A program made the position numbers and the translations under genes. DNA of 34,658 nt from the NCBI GenBank assembly GCA_018824205.1, contig JAHJGX010000185.1, positions 1-34,658 on the forward strand, read 5' to 3'. This DNA is from a bacterium. GTDB lineage: Bacteria; Fidelibacterota; UBA2242. The first letter of the stretch is position 1. Each line of letters begins with the position of its first letter. This document shows, one piece after another, positions 8,429 to 16,104 of the stretch. The notes beneath the pieces were generated by a model. That model was not told the origin of the DNA, did not search any database, and saw only the letters and a list, made by a program, of their open reading frames with translations.

Positions 8429-8641
8429 TTCTGTAATAATATGAGCTTCATCGACATCCTCATCCTCAAATGACCGGTTCCATCCATGCGTCCGGTGAAA
8501 TGCAAAAGGATACCGACAAAATTGTTGAATCCGTATGGCGGCATTTTATTTTTGACCGGCTGCAGCCTTATGCTGAAAAAATTACAATGCAAAACAGCCG
8601 CTCTGCAATGAACATAATGAGTCGCAACAATAGATCACAAT
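8429..8641 (+). other. interval with possible decayed gene (CvpA-like start)
   Basis: Between manA and the PAP2 gene. A 10-codon ORF at 8441-8473 reads MSFIDILILK, like the start of CvpA-family membrane proteins. Overlapping its stop, a 65-codon ORF at 8470-8667 in another frame contains VWRHFIFDRLQPYAEKI, vaguely like the end of such a protein. This could be a gene that lost its middle and frame, or chance. I do not call a functional gene here. Confidence 0.2.
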
Positions 8642-9436
8642 ATGAAAATTACCAGACCGGTTCTTAGTTTACTTTTTTCACTCAATATTTGTCTCTCTGG
8701 AAACATCAAATTCATAAAAGATGATTTCAGACACGGATTTCACAATGGAATCGGGTTGATAACAGCACCATTGTATTTTGATCGGCAGGACTGGCGGAAT
8801 ACTGGTCTTGCACTGGCTGGCTCTGCCCTGCTTTTTGCCATTGACAGACCCGTCCAAAAACTGGCACTAAACAATCATAATTCTATCAATGATGTTATTT
8901 TCAATGTCGATAAAATCCATGGCAATAATTACAGCCTTTATCTTGCAGGAGGTGTATACACTCTTGGTGTAATCACTCAGAACATGACTATCAGAACGAC
9001 TGGTTTGAATGCTGCTGAAGCGTACCTGTTTTCCGGTGCCATTACAGGGATTGGAAAGGTTCTTTTCGGGCGAAAGCGTCCCTATGTCAGCGATTCACCA
9101 CTGTTTTTCTCGCCGTTTCACTTGATCGAAAACAGGTATCATTCGCTTCCCAGCGGGCATACGACCGTTAGTTTTGCGGTATCCACTGTCATGGCAAAAT
9201 CCTGGGACAATATCCCCTGGAAGATTTTCTGGTACGGCAATGCAAGTCTGGTAGCAGCATCCCGAATTTATCATAATCAGCACTGGCTTTCCGATACATT
9301 TCTGGGAGCAGTTGTTGGCTATTCAGTAGCAAATTATATCGTAAAATCCTCCCTTGAAGAAAACACACAAAGAAAATTCCGGGTCATACCTCAGGTGACT
9401 TTAAATAGTATCGGGCTTGATATTTGCTTATATTAA
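8642..9436 (+). CDS. PAP2-family (type 2 phosphatidic acid) phosphatase
   Basis: 264 residues with an N-terminal signal or anchor segment (5-20) and several further hydrophobic stretches. The three PAP2 motifs are complete: K139-x6-R146-P147, PSGH at 170-173, and S207-R208-x5-H214-x3-D218, so the catalytic histidines are present. The family dephosphorylates phosphatidate, undecaprenyl pyrophosphate or lipid A phosphates at the periplasmic face; the substrate here is not decided by sequence. It is followed after 7 nt by the histidine kinase gene and may be co-transcribed with it. Confidence 0.88.
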   Translation: MKITRPVLSLLFSLNICLSGNIKFIKDDFRHGFHNGIGLITAPLYFDRQDWRNTGLALAGSALLFAIDRPVQKLALNNHNSINDVIFNVDKIHGNNYSLYLAGGVYTLGVITQNMTIRTTGLNAAEAYLFSGAITGIGKVLFGRKRPYVSDSPLFFSPFHLIENRYHSLPSGHTTVSFAVSTVMAKSWDNIPWKIFWYGNASLVAASRIYHNQHWLSDTFLGAVVGYSVANYIVKSSLEENTQRKFRVIPQVTLNSIGLDICLY

Positions 9437-9443
9437 TTTCAGT

Positions 9444-11309
9444 ATGCAGCGTAACTATACGAAAAGTCTACAACGTCAAATCAGCCTCTATTTTATAATC
9501 CTGACCATCATTATCGTCAACACCATTGGCTGGCTATTTTATTTACGTTCAGAATTCTATTTCGATGAAGAATTAGGCCAAAAGCTGGTTGGTATTGCAA
9601 AATCGGCGGCTGCATCTACCGATACGGATTTATTGCAATTCATTCAGCCGGGCGTCGAAACAGGACAGTTTTACGCCAGTTTGCAATCTCGCTTACAGTC
9701 GTTGGTAGTGAGTTTTAATGTCGAACGGGTCTATATTGTCGATCGTTCGTTTCATCTATTAGTTGATTCTGATTCATCTACACTGATCGGTTCACCGATT
9801 CCCCAATTGCAGAGTAATTTGCTGGAATTGTCCAGCGCGGCTGCCGGCAAAACGGCCTACTCAACACTCTATCGGGGCTACGACGGTAATCTGTATAAAT
9901 CCGGCTTTGCTCCAATAATTGATAAAAATTTAACTGTCACGGCGATCAGCTGCGCAGACGCCAGCCCGGCATTTTTAAGTGTCATTGATAACATTCGGAA
10001 TTCGCTGTTAATCATTAATCTTATAAGTTTTATCATTGTCCTTATTATGAGCTACTTTCTGTCGCGAACCATAACCAGTCCAATTAATAAACTGGTCAGT
10101 GCCGCCCGGCGCATCAGTGCTGGTGATTACACGATGCCGCTTCAGATTCAGGCAACGAATGAAATTGGCTTCCTGGGTGATGTCTTTAATACAATGCAGG
10201 ATAGCATCCGAATTAATAATCTGAATCTAAAAGCATTGCAACAGCAGGCAGAAAATGAAGCCAACCGGATCAAATCCTATAATGAACTGATCCTGGAAAA
10301 TATTGCCACCGGCATTATGACTCTTGATCTGGAAGGAACAATAACGGTTCTGAACGCTGAGGCAGCGCGCTTACTGCGAATTAACCGCAGGGAAAATATC
10401 GGCAAATCCAGCAGCATTGTTTTTGACCAACATCATCCTTTTAGTAAGCCGCTGTCAAAGCTTTATAAAAATCCGCCATTCGCAGACTACTCTGAAACTG
10501 AACTTGATTTCGATAATGAAATTATTCCCGTTTCGATTCGGATTTCTTCACTGCACGATGCCGACAGAGTTATTATCGGCAGTAACTGGTTACTTACTGA
10601 CCTATCGGAGCTTCGGAATCTTCAAACCCGCATCAAGGAAACCGAATGGCTGGCATATCTCGGTGAACTTTCGGCAGCAATTGCGCATGAAATCCGCAAT
10701 CCCTTGAATTCCATCAACCTGTTTTTGGGACTGTTGCGAAGGCGGGTAGAACAACAACCACAATCACTGGAATCTGTTGATAAAATCCAGCAGGAAATTG
10801 AGTCGCTGAATACCATTATCACAGATTTCCTGTATTTCGCACGACCATCTGAACTTCAAATGGAATTAATAACTATTCAGGATTTATTTCAAAATGTTCT
10901 GTTTTTAGCCAACCAGGAAATTGAACAAAAAGAGATCAGCATTGATATAAAGACGACCCCGGAGATACTGACCTGTGTCGGTGATGCTAACCAATTGAAG
11001 CAGGCCCTCTTGAACATTGTCCTGAATGCAGTCCAAGCCATGGAAAAAGAGGGCAAGCTGATCCTGTCTGCACAAGAACTCTCCCCGGATAAAATTCAAT
11101 TATCCATCAGCGATAGCGGGCGCGGTATCGATCCCGACAACATCGATAAAATTTTCAAACCGTTTTTTTCCACACGCAACCAGGGAACCGGACTTGGATT
11201 GTCGATTGTAAACAATATCATCGGTGCGCACAATGGCACAATTGTTGTAAATAGTGAACCCGGGACCGGTACCCGGTTTATTATTGAATTGCCGAAAAAG
11301 GAAATGTAA
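9444..11309 (+). CDS. membrane sensor histidine kinase (HAMP-PAS-HisKA-HATPase)
   Basis: 621 residues. TM1 at about 13-34, a periplasmic sensor domain of about 150 residues, TM2 at about 187-206, HAMP (207-260, LSRTITSPINKL), PAS (280-390), HisKA with phospho-acceptor H415 in AHEIRNPLNS, and HATPase with N box (NIVLNAVQAM), G1 box DSGRGI, F box FKPFFST and G2 box GTGLGLS. The arrangement matches AtoS/ZraS/NtrB-type kinases, which partner sigma-54 activators. The ATG at 9444 is chosen; the upstream TTG (9417) would overlap PAP2. The response regulator starts 3 nt after the stop, so the pair is an operon. The ligand is unknown; the periplasmic domain is not a recognised family by eye. Confidence 0.93.
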   Translation: MQRNYTKSLQRQISLYFIILTIIIVNTIGWLFYLRSEFYFDEELGQKLVGIAKSAAASTDTDLLQFIQPGVETGQFYASLQSRLQSLVVSFNVERVYIVDRSFHLLVDSDSSTLIGSPIPQLQSNLLELSSAAAGKTAYSTLYRGYDGNLYKSGFAPIIDKNLTVTAISCADASPAFLSVIDNIRNSLLIINLISFIIVLIMSYFLSRTITSPINKLVSAARRISAGDYTMPLQIQATNEIGFLGDVFNTMQDSIRINNLNLKALQQQAENEANRIKSYNELILENIATGIMTLDLEGTITVLNAEAARLLRINRRENIGKSSSIVFDQHHPFSKPLSKLYKNPPFADYSETELDFDNEIIPVSIRISSLHDADRVIIGSNWLLTDLSELRNLQTRIKETEWLAYLGELSAAIAHEIRNPLNSINLFLGLLRRRVEQQPQSLESVDKIQQEIESLNTIITDFLYFARPSELQMELITIQDLFQNVLFLANQEIEQKEISIDIKTTPEILTCVGDANQLKQALLNIVLNAVQAMEKEGKLILSAQELSPDKIQLSISDSGRGIDPDNIDKIFKPFFSTRNQGTGLGLSIVNNIIGAHNGTIVVNSEPGTGTRFIIELPKKEM

Positions 11310-11312
11310 TCG

Positions 11313-12716
11313 ATGGAAAAAATCTTAATTATTGACGATAATAAAAGCACAATTGATGCGCTATCCCAAATCATTTCAGAAAAGGGCTACACCCCAATAA
11401 GCGCTTACAGCGCGGAAGACGGCTACAAAATTTACAAGTCCTCCGCGCCAGATATGATCATTACCGACATGAAACTACCGGGAATGAGCGGACTCGATCT
11501 GCTTAAAAAAATTCGAACGGAAGATGAAGCAATACCAATGATTATTATAACAGCTTTTGGCACCGTGAAAAGCGCAGTTCAGGCGGTCAAACTGGGCGCA
11601 TATGATTTTATCACCAAGCCCTTCTCCGTGGATGAAATCGAAATAAAAATCGACAAGGCCCTGAACACCCGGCGACTAGCCCTAAAGAACCGGGAATTAA
11701 GTCTTGAAAATGCTTATTTACGGGAAGAGATAGGCCATGAATTTTCCGAAATAATCGGGCAAAGCGCTGCGATGCAAACAGTTTTTTCACATATTAAAAA
11801 AGTCGCTCTTGCAAATTCTCCGGTCCTAATACTCGGAGATAGCGGCACCGGCAAAGAACTGGTCGCCCGGGCAATTCACTTTCACAGCAATCGCAAGGAT
11901 AATCCGTTCATAAAAGTGAATTGTGCTGCACTGGCTCAGGGAGTTCTGGAAAGCGAACTCTTCGGGCATGAAAAAGGCTCGTTCACCGGTGCCATCCGGC
12001 GAAAACCAGGACGTTTCGAAATCGCAGCGCAGGGCAGTATTTTTCTGGATGAAATCGGGGAAATTCCCGCCGATGTGCAGGTGAAATTACTGCGCGTCCT
12101 GCAGGAAAAAGAGTTCGAGCGTGTCGGTGGCACCGAAACTCTGAAAATGAACGCCCGGATCATTGCCGCTACAAATCAGGATCTGGCGGTATTAATCAAA
12201 TCCGGAAAATTCAGAGAAGACCTTTACTACCGGCTGAATGTTGTCCCGATTACACTACCGTCTCTCAAAAACCGCAAAGAGGATATCCCCTTGCTTGTAG
12301 ATCATTTCATTGGAAAATATAATGTCGAAACCGGCCGACAGGTACGGGAGATTCTCCCGGAAGCGCTCTCTGCCTTGAAAAATTATGAGTGGCCCGGCAA
12401 TATCCGGGAACTGGAAAATGTGATTGAGCGGGCAATTGTGATGAGTACAAACCCGCAGATTCGTCTTGAAGATTTGCCGGACAAACTGGTCTCTGATGAT
12501 ATTCGTCCATCCGAATCCACTCAGGGCCCGATAAATACGCCAGGCAGCCTGGTTGAGATTGTGAATGATTTTGAGCGGAAGCTGATTCTGGATGTCCTCG
12601 ATGAAAATGATGGTAATATTGCCAAAGCCGCACGGAAGCTGCAAATCAAACGGACAACACTCCGGTATAAAATTGAAAAATACAAGTTGCTGGGATACAA
12701 TGGCGAGAGCGACTAA
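11313..12716 (+). CDS. sigma-54-dependent response regulator, NtrC family
   Basis: 467 residues in three domains. The receiver (1-120) has its phospho-acceptor at D52 in ITDMKLPGMSG and K102 in TKPF. The AAA+ ATPase (about 143-375) has Walker A GDSGTGKE (175-182), the sigma-54-contacting loop GSFTGA (222-227, Ser in place of the first Ala of GAFTGA, a common variant) and Walker B IFLDEIGE. A Fis-type helix-turn-helix ends the protein (GNIAKAARKLQIKRTTLRYKIEKY). It should bind enhancer sites and activate RNA polymerase-sigma-54 when phosphorylated by the upstream kinase. A candidate target promoter lies 2.2 kb downstream at 14920-14936. Confidence 0.96.
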   Translation: MEKILIIDDNKSTIDALSQIISEKGYTPISAYSAEDGYKIYKSSAPDMIITDMKLPGMSGLDLLKKIRTEDEAIPMIIITAFGTVKSAVQAVKLGAYDFITKPFSVDEIEIKIDKALNTRRLALKNRELSLENAYLREEIGHEFSEIIGQSAAMQTVFSHIKKVALANSPVLILGDSGTGKELVARAIHFHSNRKDNPFIKVNCAALAQGVLESELFGHEKGSFTGAIRRKPGRFEIAAQGSIFLDEIGEIPADVQVKLLRVLQEKEFERVGGTETLKMNARIIAATNQDLAVLIKSGKFREDLYYRLNVVPITLPSLKNRKEDIPLLVDHFIGKYNVETGRQVREILPEALSALKNYEWPGNIRELENVIERAIVMSTNPQIRLEDLPDKLVSDDIRPSESTQGPINTPGSLVEIVNDFERKLILDVLDENDGNIAKAARKLQIKRTTLRYKIEKYKLLGYNGESD

Positions 12717-13641
12717 TAATCAAATAAATTTTTTCCTTCATTATATGTTATTCATAGCTCTGGCAATGGGTTTACCGGCAGGAATTACTGCGCAGGAATT
12801 ATCTATCAATTCCCTCCAGCAAATCATCACCGCGGATGAGGATTCCCTCGCCGAATTAATCCGTAAATCCGCTTCCCTGTCACAATCACTGGATCAACTT
12901 AATGAAACTATCTTTCGGCAGAAACAAAATTTTAAAGGCTCATCAAACCCTATAAAAAGATACAATTTGAACCGGAATCTGAAAGAAGCCCAACAAATCG
13001 CGGCCGAACTGGAAGCCGCAGGGGTCCGAACCCGCACAATCCGGCATCGATTACAGGAAAATTATCATCGCATTATCAATCAGTATGAAGCGACACTTCA
13101 GGAAACGATGCGAACCACGGAGAAAAATGATCGGAATAGATCAACGGCATCTGTCCTCAGTCTACTCGATACCCTCGAAACGAATAAAAAGAAATATCAG
13201 CAGAAGCTCGCTAATCAACCATTTCAAAAATCGGAACAGCCATCCCTTGAAATTGAACCTGAAGATAAGCTCGAACGATTACAATTGAAGAATACTCTCC
13301 TGCAGGACCGGATTGCCCGGCTTCGTCAGGAAGAACAACAATTAAAGTACCGTTTAGAGGACTTTCAATCCAATCTATCCGTTTACGAAGAGTTGATTAT
13401 TTTTACTGATAATCTGCAGCAGATCATTGATCCTGAACAGGAATATTTCGATCAGGAGCGCATGGACCAGCTGAAAGAAGAAGTACATGCTCTCAAGGCC
13501 AATATTTCACGCAGTCTTGAGCGATTGCAGCAAATCAAGACCGAAAAAAAATCTCTTGAAGCTAAACAGGCCATGTTCCAAAAAACCATTCAAAACAAAC
13601 TGAAAAAACCTAAAGACGGCAGGTCAACAGACTATGAATAA
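12700..13641 (+). CDS. exported coiled-coil protein of unknown function
   Basis: 313 residues. From ATG 12700 the N-terminus is MARATNNQINFF..., giving a signal peptide with an Arg, a hydrophobic core (LFIALAMGLPAGI) and a likely cut after TAQ. This start overlaps the regulator gene by 17 nt; ATG 12745 is an alternative that loses the charged n-region. The mature part is almost entirely helical, rich in Gln, Glu, Lys and Leu, with long heptad-like stretches (about residues 40-130 and 185-300), so a periplasmic coiled coil is expected. It overlaps the beta-barrel gene by 8 nt (ATGAATAA), suggesting the two products work together. No family recognised. Confidence 0.75.
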   Translation: MARATNNQINFFLHYMLFIALAMGLPAGITAQELSINSLQQIITADEDSLAELIRKSASLSQSLDQLNETIFRQKQNFKGSSNPIKRYNLNRNLKEAQQIAAELEAAGVRTRTIRHRLQENYHRIINQYEATLQETMRTTEKNDRNRSTASVLSLLDTLETNKKKYQQKLANQPFQKSEQPSLEIEPEDKLERLQLKNTLLQDRIARLRQEEQQLKYRLEDFQSNLSVYEELIIFTDNLQQIIDPEQEYFDQERMDQLKEEVHALKANISRSLERLQQIKTEKKSLEAKQAMFQKTIQNKLKKPKDGRSTDYE

Positions 13642-14758
13642 ATTTCAATTTTCCCGAATTCAATTGGGACTGGTATTAGTGTTCGGCAGCTCTACTTTAT
13701 TTGGGCAGAGCAAAAATCCCTTTTACATGAATTTGAGCGCTATCCAGGAGTATCGCAGCAATATTTATCGTGTCGAGGATTCCCTTAAAACCGCAGATTC
13801 CCGGATCAACACCTCCCTCAGGATTGGCTATCAAAAATCCGCTACGGCTTCAAAACAATATCTGAACATTTACTATGAAAATCAACTGAAGCAGTATTAC
13901 AGCTACCAGATATACAGTCGGATGGAACATGTGCTCTTTGGTAATTTTCATGTATCGCCCTGGAAAAACAGCCAGATAAATATTACCGACCGGTTTCAGT
14001 TCAGGGATTATTCAAACAGCGAACCACTCAATTATTATCGCAATATTCTCACTGCCTACCTTCGTCAGACGCTGTTCAACGATTGGCAGGTCAGTACCGG
14101 TTATCGCCACTGGCTGAAGCAGTACCCCAACAGCATAACCATCAAAGATTACTCAAGTAACCGCCTGTTCCTGACAGCTACCTACGAACTTGACACGAAG
14201 ACCCGAATCGGTTTAAAGAATGAATTCAGCTGGCACCGCGGCAATCTCTATCCTTTCAATGTTTCCAATGATGAAACACTGAATCCGATTGGCACCCGCT
14301 ATTCTGTCGAGTTATTCGGGCGATCGATCATCCAGAAAAAATATTTTATTGATTTACGATATACCTTTGAAACAGACCGCCCCGAAGATTTCGAGAACGA
14401 TGAAGAAGGCGAGCATTCCGGTGATGAAGATACCGAGGACATTCTGGCTGAAGACTCGGATTTTGATTATACCAAACACCAGGTCTCAAGCTCCGTTTTA
14501 TTTAAAGCAAGCAACCGGCTTTCCCTGTTTGGTTTCGGCGTCATCCAATCCAAGCATTTTCGACACTGGTTGCTAGTGGAAGGTGAAAATGAACATCGCC
14601 GTGACCTGTTGTTCTATCTTTCGTTGAATGCTAAATTCAACTTTCTGAAAAATCTATCCCTAGATTTTAATTATAACCTTGAAAATAATCAATCCAACCT
14701 GTCTTCTTTTCAATACTCAACGTCCGTTGTCGGCATTGGATTGCGGTACAGATTCTAA
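13634..14758 (+). CDS. outer-membrane beta-barrel protein with acidic loop
   Basis: 374 residues with a signal peptide (GLVLVFGSSTLFGQ, cut near 24) and alternating-strand composition rich in Tyr, Phe, Ser and Asn. It ends in RYRF, the terminal aromatic residue used for barrel assembly. About residues 248-282 form an extremely acidic loop (repeated D/E with no compensating base), probably surface-exposed and possibly cation-binding. It is the last gene of the kinase/regulator/coiled-coil unit. No enzyme motif is visible. The acidic loop parallels the acidic block of the next gene's lipoprotein, which suggests a shared ligand such as a divalent metal; that link is an inference. Confidence 0.75.
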   Translation: MNKFQFSRIQLGLVLVFGSSTLFGQSKNPFYMNLSAIQEYRSNIYRVEDSLKTADSRINTSLRIGYQKSATASKQYLNIYYENQLKQYYSYQIYSRMEHVLFGNFHVSPWKNSQINITDRFQFRDYSNSEPLNYYRNILTAYLRQTLFNDWQVSTGYRHWLKQYPNSITIKDYSSNRLFLTATYELDTKTRIGLKNEFSWHRGNLYPFNVSNDETLNPIGTRYSVELFGRSIIQKKYFIDLRYTFETDRPEDFENDEEGEHSGDEDTEDILAEDSDFDYTKHQVSSSVLFKASNRLSLFGFGVIQSKHFRHWLLVEGENEHRRDLLFYLSLNAKFNFLKNLSLDFNYNLENNQSNLSSFQYSTSVVGIGLRYRF

Positions 14759-14771
14759 TTGCGCAAACCGG

Positions 14772-14836
14772 CAATTATTTGACACGTGCCGTGAAAATAT
14801 TGACGCTTTTGCGTTTTTACGTGAATAATTTGACAC
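14772..14836 (+). promoter_or_regulatory. phased direct repeats, candidate enhancer (UAS) for the NtrC-type regulator
   Basis: Three copies of an AATAATTTGACAC-like motif: AATTATTTGACAC (from 14773), AAAATATTGACGC (from 14794) and GAATAATTTGACAC (from 14823). Their TTGAC cores begin at 14780, 14800 and 14830, spaced 20 and 30 bp apart, close to whole helical turns. They lie about 110-165 bp upstream of the predicted start from the sigma-54-like promoter, the usual distance for enhancer sites of NtrC-type activators. A fourth, partial copy (CAATAATTGACC) overlaps the promoter itself. Confidence 0.45.
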
Positions 14837-14919
14837 TATGATTTTAAATCAACGTAAGCAATTTTTATGTTTCCGACGAAAAATGAGAAATGAATACATT
14901 TATTTTCATAACTTTCCAA

Positions 14920-14936
14920 TTGGCACAATAATTGAC
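14920..14936 (+). promoter_or_regulatory. sigma-54-like (-24/-12) promoter
   Basis: TTGGCAC at 14920-14926 and TTGAC at 14932-14936 place GG and G exactly as in the -24/-12 consensus (TTGGCAC-N5-TTGC), with A in place of the final C of the -12 GC. The lipoprotein ATG is at 14990 with a CAGGAG Shine-Dalgarno. A sigma-54 activator is encoded two genes upstream, which supports the call. Confidence 0.5.
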
Positions 14937-14989
14937 CTATTAATTCCCGAATTCGACGATTTTTAAAAATACAAAACACAGGAGTTAAC

Positions 14990-15880
14990 ATGACACGCTC
15001 AAAATCAATTTTCATAATTCTCGGGTTAGTAATTCTGCTGATCTGGAGTTTTGGCTGTAATAACGGCACACCGACCAATTCACAGAAATCCCAGTTACTT
15101 TATACCAGTAAAGCACTGATGAAAGCAGCAACATCAACCTCAACTTCTTCTGGTCTGACCGACATTCCGGTTGTGGGTGGTACGGTAAATATTCAGACTG
15201 CTCTGATTAATATTGCTGATTTGGTCATTGAAGAAAATTCCGGTGAGAACGATGAACAAATTGACGAGGAAGATGATCAGGATGATAATGAACAAGACGG
15301 CGATTTTCAGGATGGCGACCAGGACGAAGATCAGGATGATGGTGATAATGAAGACATCGATAATGAAGATGATCAGGACGGCGATTTTGAATATGGGGAG
15401 CAGGATAGCACCGATGATGAAGATGAGTCGGATATCGACGATATCATTGCAGCAGGTCCTTTCGCTTTGAATATCAGCAGTGGTCAGGCATTAATTGGTA
15501 CATTCGATGTTTACGCCGGCACATTTAAGCAGATTAACTTCACCTATAAAACTATTGATGGTAAAAGTGTTGCCATGAGTGGTGAATTTACAGCCGATGT
15601 AGGCTCACCGGTGGCATTCAGCCTGGAATCTGCGTTTGCCGAACAAGTTCAGATGCTGCTAAGCAATGGCGGAATCACTGTTGCCAGCGACACAACAGTG
15701 GAACTTACCGTTGTTTTTGACCTGGCAACGTGGTTAGCAGATGTTGATTTTAGCGGCGCCCAATTGACTAATGGCCAGATTCTGATCAACGGTAATAGCA
15801 ATCCGGGATTGCTGACGGCTTTTAACGCCAAACTGGCTCAGTACGTGGAAGTTGAAGATGGAGAAGAAGACGACGAATAG
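14990..15880 (+). CDS. lipoprotein with long Asp/Glu-rich block (DUF4382-like)
   Basis: 296 residues. The signal peptide ends in lipobox WSFG-C23, so the mature protein is lipid-anchored. Residues 63-80 (GTVNIQTALINIADLVIEE) and the part after 155 (GPFALNISSGQALIGTFDVYAGTFKQINFTYK) look like the two halves of a DUF4382-type beta-sandwich. Between them, residues 81-151 are almost only Asp, Glu, Gln, Asn and Gly, as a low-complexity insertion. Such acidic blocks often bind Ca2+ or other cations, but no exact DxDxDG loop array is present. The C-terminus is again acidic (DGEEDDE). It has its own sigma-54-like promoter and a strong terminator, so it is transcribed alone, probably under the upstream two-component system. 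Confidence 0.75.
   Translation: MTRSKSIFIILGLVILLIWSFGCNNGTPTNSQKSQLLYTSKALMKAATSTSTSSGLTDIPVVGGTVNIQTALINIADLVIEENSGENDEQIDEEDDQDDNEQDGDFQDGDQDEDQDDGDNEDIDNEDDQDGDFEYGEQDSTDDEDESDIDDIIAAGPFALNISSGQALIGTFDVYAGTFKQINFTYKTIDGKSVAMSGEFTADVGSPVAFSLESAFAEQVQMLLSNGGITVASDTTVELTVVFDLATWLADVDFSGAQLTNGQILINGNSNPGLLTAFNAKLAQYVEVEDGEEDDE
15230..15442 (+). repeat. imperfect in-frame tandem repeats encoding the acidic block
   Basis: Low-complexity GAT/GAA-rich DNA. The unit GACGGCGATTTT recurs at 15296 and 15377, 81 bp (27 codons) apart, each preceded by a GATGATCAGGA-type segment. The period is a multiple of three, so length changes by slippage would keep the reading frame and alter only the number of acidic residues. 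Confidence 0.65.
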
Positions 15881-15911
15881 ATGATTTTCAGGAATACTAC
15901 CTATTGCATTA

Positions 15912-15945
15912 AGCACGGAGCAGGTCTTCGGACCTGTTTTGTGTT
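15912..15945 (+). terminator. rho-independent terminator of the acidic lipoprotein gene
   Basis: CAGGTC-TTCG-GACCTG (15921-15936) is a perfect 6-bp stem on a UUCG tetraloop, followed by TTTTGTGTT. Including G-U pairs, the stem can extend outward to 15912 and 15945. It lies about 40 bp after the lipoprotein stop and separates it from the TonB-receptor cluster. Confidence 0.85.
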
Positions 15946-16104
15946 ATACATTTCAGAAAAATGTTGATCAAAAAAACCAATTAATGCTTTAATTTGATTC
16001 TTAGGTAAAAGCAGCGAGTAGCTTGTTTTATAGAACAATATATTTTATTCTTTGTTAGGATCTTTATTATAAAAAGTATCATCTCAGTACCAGGGAGAGA
16101 CAAA

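Noticed and set aside
14801-14816. Terminator ACGC-TTTT-GCGT followed by T-run after the barrel gene
   Set aside because: The stem is only 4 bp, too weak to call, and it lies within the candidate enhancer repeats.
15230-15442. CRISPR-like repeat array
   Set aside because: The repeats are imperfect, in frame with the lipoprotein gene, and there are no spacers or cas genes.
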